Shown piece after piece: positions 38,543 to 47,442 of a DNA stretch of 64,000 nucleotides. The translations under genes were made by a program, and so were the position numbers. The notes beneath the pieces were generated by a model. The model ran no database searches. It was not told the DNA's origin and saw only the letters and a list, made by a program, of their open reading frames with translations. The stretch spans positions 558,001-622,000 of the forward strand of contig NZ_JAGSPA010000002.1 of the NCBI RefSeq assembly GCF_019204005.1. Reading direction: 5' to 3'. The DNA comes from Pacificimonas pallii. GTDB lineage: Bacteria > Pseudomonadota > Alphaproteobacteria > Sphingomonadales > Sphingomonadaceae. Positions within the stretch are counted from its first letter, which is position 1; the number at the start of each line of letters is the position of its first letter.

Positions 38543-38728
38543 TCAGGGTGTCAGTGGCGCGCTCAGCAGCCAGACATTTCCAAGCGTGACGACGGCAACA
38601 GCAAGCATGAGCAGTCCCTTCGTGCGCTCGGCGCGTGGCCGCCTGACCAGGATAAACGCTCCCCCGGCCGCAAGTATGAAGGCAAACAGCACTGCCAGGG
38701 ACATGGCAATATTCACAAATCCACTCAT
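38543..38728 (-). CDS. Small two-helix membrane protein
   Basis: A 61-residue protein with two predicted TM helices: IAMSLAVLFAFILAAGGAFIL and a second, LLMLAVAVVTLGNVWLLSA, joined by a basic loop RRPRAERTKG. The loop charge favours a hairpin with its turn on the cytoplasmic side. A GAGGGACA site precedes the ATG. Such small hairpin proteins are common in sphingomonads and usually unnamed. It precedes the 51-residue gene by 47 bases. Confidence 0.75.
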   Translation of the reverse strand: MSGFVNIAMSLAVLFAFILAAGGAFILVRRPRAERTKGLLMLAVAVVTLGNVWLLSAPLTP

Positions 38729-38852
38729 GTCACTGTCCCTCGAATGATAAACGCGGCGCTCAGCTGCGGGCGCAGAGCCGTCTGTTCGAAACGCGTCGCA
38801 GCGGATGATATGCCAGAATGACCGGCCGCGACAGTCCGCGCATGAAGGCAGC

Positions 38853-39482
38853 TCAACTTGTCACCCGTGCCGCCGGTTCGCGCCACATGGCTTCCAGCGG
38901 CGGCGCGCCCTTTTCGACGTGGATCAGCTCATGGCGGCGGAACCCATGAGCGGCGTAAAAGCCGTGATTGGCCGGATTACTGTTCTCAAGATAAACGGGC
39001 ATATTCGTAGCGTCGCAATGCGCCAGAACCGGGGCCAGCAGCGCCTTTCCCAGCCCCTGTCCGCGCCGATCCGGCAACGTACCGACCGTAAATAAATACC
39101 AATGTGTTTCAGGGGGATGGTGTGCCGCCATGACGTCACCGGCCAGCTTTGCCCGCCGCGCCGCCGCCGGACCGCCATACCAGGTGATCGCGGCCAGCAG
39201 TTTTGCAAGCGGTATCGCCCCAAGTCCGTCATCCGCGCCCGGCGGCAGCCACATGCTCGCACCGCCGCCATCGGTCAGCAAATGCGCTGTGCCCGCGCCG
39301 GTATAAATGGCTTGGGAAAGCGCGCGAAACGCCGCGCGCATAGCCCGGAAGTCACCGAACAGCCACTTGTTGAACGGATCGTGCCGAAACGCCTCGGCCG
39401 TCAGGTCGGCAACCATGCGCGCCTGCGAACGCTGTGCCACGCACAGGGTCTCCGGCAGGACGAGCCGGCGGGCGGCGGTCAT
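38853..39482 (-). CDS. GNAT family N-acetyltransferase
   Basis: A 209-residue acetyltransferase with the acetyl-CoA binding motif A PDRRGQGLGKALL and the downstream NPANHGFYAAHGFRRHE, typical of GNATs. The N-terminal half is variable and likely binds the acceptor, which is not predictable. The start ATG 39482 overlaps the stop of glpK by four bases (ATGA), so it is translationally coupled with glycerol kinase. No lipid or amine substrate can be inferred from this pairing alone. Confidence 0.88.
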   Translation of the reverse strand: MTAARRLVLPETLCVAQRSQARMVADLTAEAFRHDPFNKWLFGDFRAMRAAFRALSQAIYTGAGTAHLLTDGGGASMWLPPGADDGLGAIPLAKLLAAITWYGGPAAARRAKLAGDVMAAHHPPETHWYLFTVGTLPDRRGQGLGKALLAPVLAHCDATNMPVYLENSNPANHGFYAAHGFRRHELIHVEKGAPPLEAMWREPAARVTS

Positions 39483-40972
39483 GATCGCGCGCTCGCCAGG
39501 CCCGCTTGCACCTGCGCGACGGCGCGCCGCCAGTTCGCACGGCGGTCCTCGCGCTCGTCACCGCTGGTTCGCGGCCGGAATGTCCTGTCAACGCGGCGCA
39601 TGGCTGCCTCGGCGTCCTCGAGGCTGCCGAAGAGGCCGGCACCGACCGCCGCGAGCATTGCCGCGCCCATGGCGGTGGTTTCGATGATCTCCGGCCGCTC
39701 TATCTCGACACCCAGCGCATCGGCGAGATCCTGACATAGCCAGTCATTTTTCACCATGCCGCCGTCGACCTTGACCACGCCCGGTGACACGCCGTCGGCG
39801 GCCATCGCTGTCAGCACGTCCGCCGTCTGGTTTCCCATTGACTCCAGACAGGCGCGGACGATGTGCGCGCGCCCCGTGCCTCCCGACAGGCCCGCGATCA
39901 CGCCGCGGGCCTCCGGCTGCCAGTACGGCGCGCCCAAACCGGCGAAGGCGGGTACGAACATGGCCCCGCCGCTATCGGGCACCGATGCCGCGAGCGCTTC
40001 GGTCTCACCGGCGCTGCCGATCAGGCCAAGCTGGTCGCGTAGCCATTGCACCGCGCTGCCCGCCACGAAAATGCTGCCCTCCAGCGCATAGGTCGCCTGA
40101 CCGCCCAGGCGCCAGCCCATGGTCGACAGCAGGCGATGTTCCGATTTTGGCGGCGTCTTTCCCGCATTCGCGATCAGGAACGCTCCCGTGCCATAGGTCG
40201 CCTTGACGCTGCCCGGCGCGAAACACCCCTGCCCGGCCGCCGCCGCCTGCTGATCGCCCGCCGCTCCGGTTACCGGAATCCGGCGCCCGGCGATCTTCGC
40301 TGTACCAAGCGTGCCCGCGCAGTCCCCTATGGCCGGCAGCAATGTCTCCGGGACACCCAGGACCGCGCATTGCCCGGCATCCCATGTGACGTCATGAAGC
40401 CGCATCAGCAATGTGCGCGCCGCATTTGATGCATCCGTTTTAAAGACTTGCCCGCCCGATAATCGGTAGCGCAGATAGCAGTCCACGGTCCCCACACGCA
40501 GCCGGCCCTGCCCGGCGGCAGTGCGGACCTCCGCCAGATGTTCAAGCGCCCAGGCGATCTTGGTTGCGGAAAAATACGGATCGAGCAGCAGCCCGGTCAC
40601 GGCCTGCGTCTCCGGCTCATGCCCCGACGCCTTCAGCGCAGCGCAGATGTCGGAGGTCCTGCGGTCCTGCCAGACGATCGCGGGGGCGAGCGGCTCACCC
40701 GTCTCGCTGTCCCAGAACACCACCGTCTCGCGCTGGTTGGTGATGCCTGCACATGCGATCGTCTCGACACCCACCGCCGCCGCGACCGCTTCGGCGCAGG
40801 CGATGGTGTTCGCCCATATCTCGGCGGCGTCATGTTCGACCCAGCCTGGTTTCGGATAGCTTTGCGTCAGGGGCTTCGACGCCTCGGCCGCAATGCGGCC
40901 ATCAAGCGTGAAGGCGGCGGCGCGCGTCGACGTCGTCCCCTCGTCGATCACCAGAATGTGCGGGTCACTCAT
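39479..40972 (-). CDS. glpK: Glycerol kinase
   Basis: Phosphorylates glycerol to glycerol-3-phosphate. A 497-residue FGGY kinase with the ATP loop VIDEGTTSTRA, GITNQRETVVFWD, IVWQDRRT, GAAGDQQAAAAGQG and VDGGMVKNDWLCQ. No glpF, glpD or glpR lies beside it. It opens a two-gene unit with the GNAT gene. Confidence 0.95.
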   Translation of the reverse strand: MSDPHILVIDEGTTSTRAAAFTLDGRIAAEASKPLTQSYPKPGWVEHDAAEIWANTIACAEAVAAAVGVETIACAGITNQRETVVFWDSETGEPLAPAIVWQDRRTSDICAALKASGHEPETQAVTGLLLDPYFSATKIAWALEHLAEVRTAAGQGRLRVGTVDCYLRYRLSGGQVFKTDASNAARTLLMRLHDVTWDAGQCAVLGVPETLLPAIGDCAGTLGTAKIAGRRIPVTGAAGDQQAAAAGQGCFAPGSVKATYGTGAFLIANAGKTPPKSEHRLLSTMGWRLGGQATYALEGSIFVAGSAVQWLRDQLGLIGSAGETEALAASVPDSGGAMFVPAFAGLGAPYWQPEARGVIAGLSGGTGRAHIVRACLESMGNQTADVLTAMAADGVSPGVVKVDGGMVKNDWLCQDLADALGVEIERPEIIETTAMGAAMLAAVGAGLFGSLEDAEAAMRRVDRTFRPRTSGDEREDRRANWRRAVAQVQAGLASARS

Positions 40973-41138
40973 GCCAACCCCCTAGCAAATGACGGCCTTC
41001 CCGCCAAAGTCCATCGGGCCGCTACTCAAGACTCCGCAAAACATGATCACGCTCCGTCATACAAGGGGCCCCGCGCGTATACGTCCTCTTAAGGCTCTCC
41101 GGCGTAAGGCTTTCCCCGGAATGGCGAGGGTTTGCGCT

Positions 41139-41429
41139 ATGGGTGACAGGACAGACGTGACGGTCGAGGGTGTAACCGCCTGCGACTATATAAGCGAAAC
41201 GGCGATCGGGCTCCTCGATGCGCTTCATGACGCCATGACGCTGGCGCGGCCCGGAAAGGACTGCTCCCGCTATGCAGACGACCTTCGCCGGCTCGGTGAA
41301 GGATCGGCTTTCGTCGCGCAGGAACTCGAGGCGATTTTGCGCAGTTCAGGCAAGGCCAGCGTCCCGGCGGACGGCAAACGCGAAACCGCGCGCCATGCCG
41401 AACGGCGCGCCAGGTCCGCCGTCAGCTAG
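41139..41429 (+). CDS. Small helical hypothetical protein
   Basis: A 96-residue protein, mostly helix, with an N-terminal TVEGVTACDYISETAIGL and an acidic/basic C-terminus. No TM helix or signal is visible, and no named family is recognised. ATG 41139 is chosen because the frame upstream to 40989 reads poorly; ATG 41121 is possible. Its stop overlaps the convergent dehydratase gene by four bases as CTAG. The region 40973-41138 holds the divergent glpK promoter and a partial repeat (TTAAGGCT/GTAAGGCT). Confidence 0.55.
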   Translation: MGDRTDVTVEGVTACDYISETAIGLLDALHDAMTLARPGKDCSRYADDLRRLGEGSAFVAQELEAILRSSGKASVPADGKRETARHAERRARSAVS

Positions 41430-42397
41430 GACGTCAGCACCTTCGCGAACAGGGCAGGGTCGACATTTCCTCCCGACAATGTCGCCAGCACGACCTGGCC
41501 CTCAACATCGATCTTGCCGGACAGCAGCGCCGCCAGCGCGGCGGCCCCGCCAGGTTCCACCACGACCTTCAGCTCGGTAAAGGCGGTTCGCATCGCCTGC
41601 GCCACATCGGCATCGCTGACCGCGACGCCCCGCGCACCGGCGCGCGACATGATGTCATATGTCAAAGGCGCGATCCGGAAGGTCTGCAGCGCGTCGCAAA
41701 GTGTCGGCCCCGCATGCGTGACGGGAACGATCGTGCCGGTTCGCAGCGATTCGCCTGCGTCATCATAGCCGGCCGGTTCGGCCAGCCACAGCGCGGCTTC
41801 GGGCAGTGCGAGCGCCAGCCCGCTGGCCAGTCCGCCGCCACCGCAGCAGGCGATGATTGCGTCCGCCGCCAGACCGAACGCTGCCAGCTGCGCGGCGCTT
41901 TCCAGACCCGCCGTTCCCTGCCCGGCGACGATATGGGGGTCGTCGAATGACGGCACCAGAATCGCGCCGCGCTCTGCGGCAAGCGCGGCGGCAATCTCCT
42001 CGCGCGGTCCGGTGATGCGGTCATAAAATATGATTTCGGCGCCGTCGGCGCGCGTTCGCTCCACCTTCAGCGGCGGCGCATCGCGCGGCATAACAATGGC
42101 GGCGGGCATTCCCAGCAGCAGGGCGGCGCGCGCCACACCCTGCGCGTGATTCCCGGACGAAAACGCAACGATTCCTGCTTCCCTCTCCTTCTCAGAAAGT
42201 GCAGACAACCGATTGTAAGCGCCGCGAAACTTGAATGATCCTGTGACCTGAAGGCATTCCGCCTTAAAGAATATGCGCGCCTTTGTGGCCGCGTCTATCG
42301 CATCCGATCTCAGGAGCGGTGTCTGCACCGCATGTCCGGCAAGGCGCGTCGCGGCGTCCCGCACATCCTCGATCCTTGGGGGGCTGGTCTCAGGCAT
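41426..42397 (-). CDS. PLP-dependent threonine/serine dehydratase-like enzyme
   Basis: A 323-residue fold-type II PLP enzyme. The PLP lysine is in VTGSFKFRGAYN, the phosphate-binding glycine loop is CCGGGG, and the Ser-binding region is AFSSGNHAQG. The absence of a C-terminal ACT domain resembles catabolic threonine dehydratases or serine racemases. It is transcribed divergently from the polyamine genes, 103 bases away. The choice between threonine, serine and hydroxyaspartate needs structural alignment. Confidence 0.88.
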   Translation of the reverse strand: MPETSPPRIEDVRDAATRLAGHAVQTPLLRSDAIDAATKARIFFKAECLQVTGSFKFRGAYNRLSALSEKEREAGIVAFSSGNHAQGVARAALLLGMPAAIVMPRDAPPLKVERTRADGAEIIFYDRITGPREEIAAALAAERGAILVPSFDDPHIVAGQGTAGLESAAQLAAFGLAADAIIACCGGGGLASGLALALPEAALWLAEPAGYDDAGESLRTGTIVPVTHAGPTLCDALQTFRIAPLTYDIMSRAGARGVAVSDADVAQAMRTAFTELKVVVEPGGAAALAALLSGKIDVEGQVVLATLSGGNVDPALFAKVLTS

Positions 42398-42500
42398 CTT
42401 TACGCGTCCCGTTCAACTTCCTATATCGCGCACGCTGCCTCAAGGGCGAACCTCCGGCAAGGCGGCGCATGTTTACATACGCCATTGGAGGTCCCGTGCC
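42398..42500. promoter_or_regulatory. Divergent promoter region of the dehydratase and polyamine genes
   Basis: A 103-base region between two divergent genes. It holds the GGAGG ribosome site of the decarboxylase at 42487-42491. No clear operator symmetry is seen. Confidence 0.4.
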
Positions 42501-43703
42501 TTGCGAAAGTACCCTAACGCACTCGGTGTAGCGGCCGCTACGCGGCCGACTTCGCCAGTAACACTTGTCCGCCCGCATGCAGCGGCACGGGCAGCCCGTT
42601 ATTTTGTCGAGAATTTTCCCGGCAAGAGCATGTATGCGGTGAAGGCGAATCCGTCGCCCGACCTGCTGCGCACGCTCTGGAATGCCGGCATCACGCATTA
42701 CGACGTCGCGTCGATCAACGAAGTGCGGCTGGTGCGTGCCGTTCTTCCGGATGCCACGCTGTGCTTCATGCACCCGGTGAAGGCGGCCGAGGCGATCACC
42801 GAATCCTATTTCGAACATGGCGTGCGGACATTCTCGCTGGATTGTCAGGAAGAGCTCGACAAGATCATCAGCGCCACGGGCGCGCCGGACGATCTGTGGC
42901 TGTGCGTGCGTGTCCGCGTCTCGTCGGAGCATGCCAAGCTTAGCCTCGCGTCCAAGTTCGGCGCGCGCGCCGAAGAGGTTGGCCCCCTCCTCATGGCCGC
43001 CCGCCAGGCCGCGGACGCCCTCGGCGTCTGTTTCCACGTCGGCAGTCAGGCCATGACGCCGCAGGCCTATAGCGATGCCATTCGCCTGGTCCGTACCGCC
43101 ATTGTCGATGCTGGCGTGACCGTTGATGTCGTCGATGTCGGCGGCGGCTTTCCCAGCATCTATCCGGGCATGGACCCGGCCCCGCTGGCTTCTTTCTTCG
43201 AGGTGATCGACCGCGAATATGAGGATATGCCGATCAGCTATTCCGCGGAACTCTGGTGCGAGCCTGGCCGCGCATTGTGCGCTGAATATGCCAGCGTGCT
43301 GGTGCGCGTCGAGCAGCGCCGGGGCGACACGCTCTATATAAATGACGGCGCTTATGGGTCGCTGTTCGACGCCGCCCATGTGAACTGGCGCTTCCCGGTG
43401 GAGCTGGTGCGCGCGGAACCGTCGACCGATGCCGACGAGCCGTTCAGCTTCTTTGGCCCGACCTGTGACGACATTGATCACATGCCTGGTCCATTCCCGC
43501 TGCCCGCCGACGTGAAGGCGGGCGATTATATCGAGATCGGCATGCTCGGCGCTTACGGCGCGGCGATGCGCACGGCTTTTAACGGCTTTGGCGACAGCGA
43601 AACCGTCGAAGTCGAAGACGAACCGATGGCCAGCCTTTATGTGGAGGAAAGCGATGCTCTCAAGGCTGGCGACGTTGTCCCGATCTTCGGGCAGACACAA
43701 TAA
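42501..43703 (+). CDS. Ornithine/lysine decarboxylase (fold III, alanine-racemase-like)
   Basis: A 400-residue PLP enzyme. The PLP lysine is in SMYAVKANPS, the His of HVGSQAM stacks on PLP, and CEPGRALCAEY and the catalytic Cys in FFGPTCDDID identify the eukaryotic-type ODC/LDC group. It makes putrescine or cadaverine. The open frame extends to 42273, antisense to the dehydratase, but GGAGG at 42487-42491 lies nine bases before TTG 42501, where family similarity starts (MRKYPNALG). I take TTG as the start. It feeds the next two genes. Confidence 0.92.
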   Translation: MRKYPNALGVAAATRPTSPVTLVRPHAAARAARYFVENFPGKSMYAVKANPSPDLLRTLWNAGITHYDVASINEVRLVRAVLPDATLCFMHPVKAAEAITESYFEHGVRTFSLDCQEELDKIISATGAPDDLWLCVRVRVSSEHAKLSLASKFGARAEEVGPLLMAARQAADALGVCFHVGSQAMTPQAYSDAIRLVRTAIVDAGVTVDVVDVGGGFPSIYPGMDPAPLASFFEVIDREYEDMPISYSAELWCEPGRALCAEYASVLVRVEQRRGDTLYINDGAYGSLFDAAHVNWRFPVELVRAEPSTDADEPFSFFGPTCDDIDHMPGPFPLPADVKAGDYIEIGMLGAYGAAMRTAFNGFGDSETVEVEDEPMASLYVEESDALKAGDVVPIFGQTQ

Positions 43704-43762
43704 GGCGTGCTGACCTTTGGTATCGTACGCCCCGATGCAATACGAAGCGAAAGTCTGATTTC

Positions 43763-44989
43763 ATGACAAACCCATCCACACCCGGCCACGTCCTTGTCAT
43801 CGGCGCAGGCGGCGTTTCCTCAGTCGCGGTCCACAAGATGGCAATGAACCCCGCCATTTTCGGCAAGGTGACGCTGGCCAGCCGTACGGTTTCAAAATGC
43901 GATGCCATTGCCGCCTCGGTCAAGGAACGCACCGGTCAGACCGTCGACACGCACAGCATTGACGCCGATGACGTCGCCGCGACCACGGCCCTTATCAATC
44001 AGGTGAAGCCGGACCTGCTGGTGAACCTCGCTCTGCCCTATCAGGATCTAAACCTGATGGAGGCCTGCCTTGCGACCGGCACGCCCTATCTGGACACGGC
44101 CAATTACGAGCCTCTCGACACTGCGAAGTTCGAATATAGCCATCAATGGGCCTATCAGAAGCGGTTCGAGGAAGCCGGGCTGATGGCCGTGCTCGGCTCC
44201 GGCTTCGACCCCGGCGTCACCAGCATCTTCGCGTCTTGGGTCCGCAGGCATCACATTCCGCAGATTCGCACCATCGATATTCTCGACTGCAATGGCGGCG
44301 ACCATGGGCAGGCCTTTGCGACGAACTTCAACCCGGAAATCAACATCCGCGAAGTCACCGCCCCGGCGCGGCATTTTCAGGATGGCAAATGGGTGGAAAC
44401 CGCCGCCCTTTCCACAAAGCGCGCTTTCGACTTTCCAGAGGTCGGGGAACGCAACATGTATCTGATGTATCATGAGGAACTGGAAAGCCTCGTCACGCAC
44501 TTTCCGGAAATCGAGCGCGCCCGCTTCTGGATGACGTTCGGCGATGCGTATCTCACCCATTTGGAAGTGCTGCAAAATGTCGGCATGACGTCAATCGAGC
44601 CGATCATGTACGAAGGCAGGGAAATCGTGCCTTTGCAGTTCCTGAAGGCCGTCCTCCCGGAACCTGCTGGCCTCGGCGCGACCACGAAGGGAAAAACCTG
44701 CATCGGCGACATCATCACGGGCAGCACCGGGGACGGCGCCGAAAAATCCGTCTACATCTATAATGTCTGCGATCATGAAGACGCGTATCGCGAGACCGGC
44801 AACCAGGCCGTCAGCTATACGACAGGTGTCCCGGCGATGATCGGCGCGGCGCTGATGCTTCAGGGCAAATGGTCAGGCGCGGGCGTCTTCAACATGGAAC
44901 AGCTCGACCCCGACCCGTTCATGGACATGCTGAACGAACACGGCCTGCCCTGGCAAATGGTGGACTGGAAGCTTCCACCGATTTCCTAG
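43763..44989 (+). CDS. Carboxynorspermidine/carboxyspermidine synthase (saccharopine dehydrogenase family)
   Basis: A 408-residue NADPH-dependent enzyme with the nucleotide loop GHVLVIGAGGVSSVA and the family block LGSGFDPGVTSIFASW, then HDE-like YNVCDHEDAY. It condenses a diamine (putrescine or diaminopropane) with aspartate semialdehyde and reduces the imine to carboxyspermidine or carboxynorspermidine. It lies 59 bases after the decarboxylase, and the decarboxylase NspC follows, so the product is consumed next door. The diamine used cannot be told from sequence. Saccharopine dehydrogenase is unlikely given this context. Confidence 0.9.
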   Translation: MTNPSTPGHVLVIGAGGVSSVAVHKMAMNPAIFGKVTLASRTVSKCDAIAASVKERTGQTVDTHSIDADDVAATTALINQVKPDLLVNLALPYQDLNLMEACLATGTPYLDTANYEPLDTAKFEYSHQWAYQKRFEEAGLMAVLGSGFDPGVTSIFASWVRRHHIPQIRTIDILDCNGGDHGQAFATNFNPEINIREVTAPARHFQDGKWVETAALSTKRAFDFPEVGERNMYLMYHEELESLVTHFPEIERARFWMTFGDAYLTHLEVLQNVGMTSIEPIMYEGREIVPLQFLKAVLPEPAGLGATTKGKTCIGDIITGSTGDGAEKSVYIYNVCDHEDAYRETGNQAVSYTTGVPAMIGAALMLQGKWSGAGVFNMEQLDPDPFMDMLNEHGLPWQMVDWKLPPIS

Positions 44990-45287
44990 CCGACAGAATC
45001 GGTAGCGCTGACGAAGCCGGGCGCGGCAGGGCCCTGCATCTCTGGCGCGACACCCCCCGCCATGAACGCGGCCATCGTCGGCCCAGCATCCGTAAGTGCG
45101 AGCATGGTGATTCTGCTTTCCTATTGCGGTGGAAATCGGCGACAATGCGCATATGCGAATTTATCGTGAAATCACTCGCCCATGGCGGATATGTCGTGTT
45201 CGGTCCGGCGCCCCGGCCCGGGTCCGGCTGACGGCCGCCGACATAGTGTGAAGTTGGTGTGAAGCCAGGGAAGGAAGATAGGCGGAA
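44990..45287. other. 298-base spacer before nspC with tandem direct repeat
   Basis: No convincing gene. Two copies of GTGTGAAG at 45246-45253 and 45257-45264 are spaced one helical turn (11 bases) apart, 24-40 bases before the nspC ATG. Such spacing is typical of an activator or repressor site. A minus-strand frame of 39 codons (44986-45105) is open but unsupported. Confidence 0.4.
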
Positions 45288-46466
45288 ATGACGGATCTGA
45301 TGTCGACAAAAGCGGGTGGCCCCGGCGCCTTTGCCGATTTCGACCTTTTACGTGTCGATACGCCCGCCTTTGTGGTGGACACCGCGGCGCTTCGCCGAAA
45401 TCTTCAGATCCTTGCCGACATCAAGGCGCGTTCCGGCGCGAAGATCCTGCTCGCGCTGAAGGCGTTCAGCATGTGGGAAACGGCGCCGGTCACTCAGGCC
45501 GTTCTCGACGGCACATGCGCGTCGGGCCTTTGGGAGGCGCGGCTGGCGGCAGAACATTATGCGGGCCACCTTGAGACCTATTGTCCCGCATTCAAGGCTG
45601 GGGACCTGCCGGAAATCGCGCGGCTGTCGGACACTATCGTGTTCAATACCCCGTCGCAGCATCTCCGCTTTCGCGACCTCCTCGCGCAAACGGGCGAGAC
45701 CTTCGACGTCGGGCTGAGGATCAATCCGGAACATTCGACCGGCGAGGTGGCGAAATATGATCCCGCCGGTCCGGGGAGCAGGCTTGGCTTTCCCGTCAGC
45801 CAGCTGCGGGAGGAACATCTGTCGGGCGTGCACGGCCTCCATATACACAGCCTGTGCGAGCAGGGTCTTGAACCGCTCGCGGAAACATGGGCAGCCCTTG
45901 AATCGCATATCGGGCCGTTTCTGCACAGGCTGGCATGGCTGAACCTCGGCGGCGGGCACCACATCACACGTGCGGACTATGACCGCGACGGCCTCGTTCG
46001 CCTGCTTCGCGGTATCGCCGACAAATATGATGTGCAGCTGTGGCTGGAACCCGGCGAAGCGGTCGCGCTGGATGCGGGAATCCTGGCGGGTCAGGTCCTC
46101 GACACGTTCCGGAATGACGAAACGAATATCGCGATCACCGACATCAGCGCGACCTGCCATATGCCCGACGTTATCGAGGCTCCCTACCGGCCTGCCATGC
46201 TCGGCGAAGCGGCCGGCGGCGAACAATTCCGGCTGGGCGGCCCATCCTGTCTGGCCGGTGATGTCATCGGCGATTATGCGTTTGCCGCGCTTCCGAAACC
46301 CGGCACGCGCTTCGCGTTTCTCGATCAGGCGCATTACTCAATGGTGAAAACGACCACATTCAACGGTGTCCCGCTGCCATCGATCTGGCTGTGGGATTCC
46401 GATACCGACACGCTCAGGAAGGTTCGCGAATTCGGCTGGCAAGAATTCGCAGGACGGCTTTCCTAG
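45288..46466 (+). CDS. nspC: Carboxynorspermidine decarboxylase
   Basis: A 392-residue fold III PLP enzyme. The PLP lysine is in LLALKAFSMW, with LHIHSLCEQG, NLGGGHHI, EPGEAVALD, DISATCHMPDVIEAPYRP, and the GPSCLAGDVIGDY block that holds the catalytic Cys. It decarboxylates carboxynorspermidine or carboxyspermidine to the triamine. It follows the synthase on the same strand, completing the pathway. Its stop overlaps the convergent EF-hand gene by four bases as CTAG. The 298-base gap and direct repeats before it suggest it may also have its own promoter. Confidence 0.93.
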   Translation: MTDLMSTKAGGPGAFADFDLLRVDTPAFVVDTAALRRNLQILADIKARSGAKILLALKAFSMWETAPVTQAVLDGTCASGLWEARLAAEHYAGHLETYCPAFKAGDLPEIARLSDTIVFNTPSQHLRFRDLLAQTGETFDVGLRINPEHSTGEVAKYDPAGPGSRLGFPVSQLREEHLSGVHGLHIHSLCEQGLEPLAETWAALESHIGPFLHRLAWLNLGGGHHITRADYDRDGLVRLLRGIADKYDVQLWLEPGEAVALDAGILAGQVLDTFRNDETNIAITDISATCHMPDVIEAPYRPAMLGEAAGGEQFRLGGPSCLAGDVIGDYAFAALPKPGTRFAFLDQAHYSMVKTTTFNGVPLPSIWLWDSDTDTLRKVREFGWQEFAGRLS

Positions 46467-46933
46467 CAGTCCGGTTCGGGGGCATCCTTGCGCGTTGCCG
46501 TCGATTCAAACTCCCCCGGCGTCAGCGTTTCGGTCGCGTCGCAGTCAGAGGCGTCGAAGCGCGCACGCTGTTTGACAGAATATTCTATGAAATCAATGAC
46601 TCCGTCGCCATTGCTGTCCATTCGGTCGAAGCTCTTCTGCCGCGATTGCAGATATTCCGCTTTCGCGACCACACCGTCCCTGTCCTTGTCACTGCGGGCA
46701 AAGCGCCGTTGCTCTCGCAGGACCGGGTCCGCCTTTGGCGCCGGTTCAGGCGGCGCGGCGACGCGGCATTGCGGTACGGCCGGACATGAGGCCGGTGCGG
46801 CTGGACCCGGAACGACCGGCGGCGGCGCAGCGGCAAAGTCGGCAGGCGCATCCGCCTCCCTCATCAGCGCGAAAGCGGCAAGCGCAATGAGGGCCAGGAT
46901 CGCCGTCAGGACAAGTATCGTTCGCAGCGTCAT
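46463..46933 (-). CDS. Membrane-anchored EF-hand protein
   Basis: A 156-residue protein: N-terminal TM anchor or signal (ILVLTAILALIALAAFAL), a Pro/Ala spacer with two Cys, then EF-hands SDKDRDGVVAKAEY and DSNGDGVIDFIEY, and a degenerate third loop DCDATETLTPGEF. The loops have Asp at positions 1, 3 and 5, so calcium binding is likely. The start ATG 46933 shares a base with the stop of the upstream gene (TAATG), so the pair is translationally coupled. The longer frame from 46975 is not used. Role unknown; a calcium sensor or structural protein is plausible. Confidence 0.8.
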   Translation of the reverse strand: MTLRTILVLTAILALIALAAFALMREADAPADFAAAPPPVVPGPAAPASCPAVPQCRVAAPPEPAPKADPVLREQRRFARSDKDRDGVVAKAEYLQSRQKSFDRMDSNGDGVIDFIEYSVKQRARFDASDCDATETLTPGEFESTATRKDAPEPDC

Positions 46934-47442
46934 TACGCGCCCCTTCCCGTCAGGATGTGCCATGTCATCATCCACTGCCTGCGGGTCGGCGAGCGGTGCG
47001 CATTCCGGCTCGCCAGCGCCGCGGCGCCGACGATCCGCGCGGCCGTCTTCTCACCCAGCAGCGGCTGGGCGGCGGCGCGCAGTGCTGGCCACACCGTACC
47101 GCCATCCATCCCTTCGACCCGGTCCATATGCGCCTCGGCCAGTGCGCTCCAATATTTATAATGGGCCGCCGGAATTCTGCGCCGAATGTCCGCGAGCAAA
47201 GGCTCGCCCCGCACCTCTCCCGCCGCCAGCGCCGCCAATTGGTCACGCCACCATGCCAGCCTGATCAGCGCAGGGTACACATCCTCTCCCCGGGCCTCTA
47301 TCTGACCAAGCCTCAGATCATATGCGTTCAGCAGCAGGAAAGCGTCACGGGTCTCCGGCGGCGCGAAAAGGGATGCGAAATAGCGGTCCGGTGACTGTCT
47401 ACCGACGCTTTTCGCCAGGTTGGTCTGCCGTCCTTCGCTCAT
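46933..47442 (-). CDS. Half-length squalene/phytoene synthase-like protein
   Basis: A 169-residue protein that resembles only the N-terminal half of the squalene/phytoene synthase superfamily (PDRYFASLFAPPETRDAFLLL, IRLAWWRDQLAAL). The Asp-rich substrate-binding motifs and the second half are missing, so catalysis is unlikely. It may be an assembly factor or a scaffold like NDUFAF6-type proteins. GGGAAATGGG precedes the ATG. It is coupled to the EF-hand gene. Confidence 0.7.
   Translation of the reverse strand: MSEGRQTNLAKSVGRQSPDRYFASLFAPPETRDAFLLLNAYDLRLGQIEARGEDVYPALIRLAWWRDQLAALAAGEVRGEPLLADIRRRIPAAHYKYWSALAEAHMDRVEGMDGGTVWPALRAAAQPLLGEKTAARIVGAAALASRNAHRSPTRRQWMMTWHILTGRGA

Noticed and set aside
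44986-45105. Minus-strand 39-codon frame in the gap before nspC, with an AGGAAAG site
   Set aside because: No homology can be judged, it overlaps the stop of the synthase gene, and the residue composition is ordinary for random GC-rich sequence.
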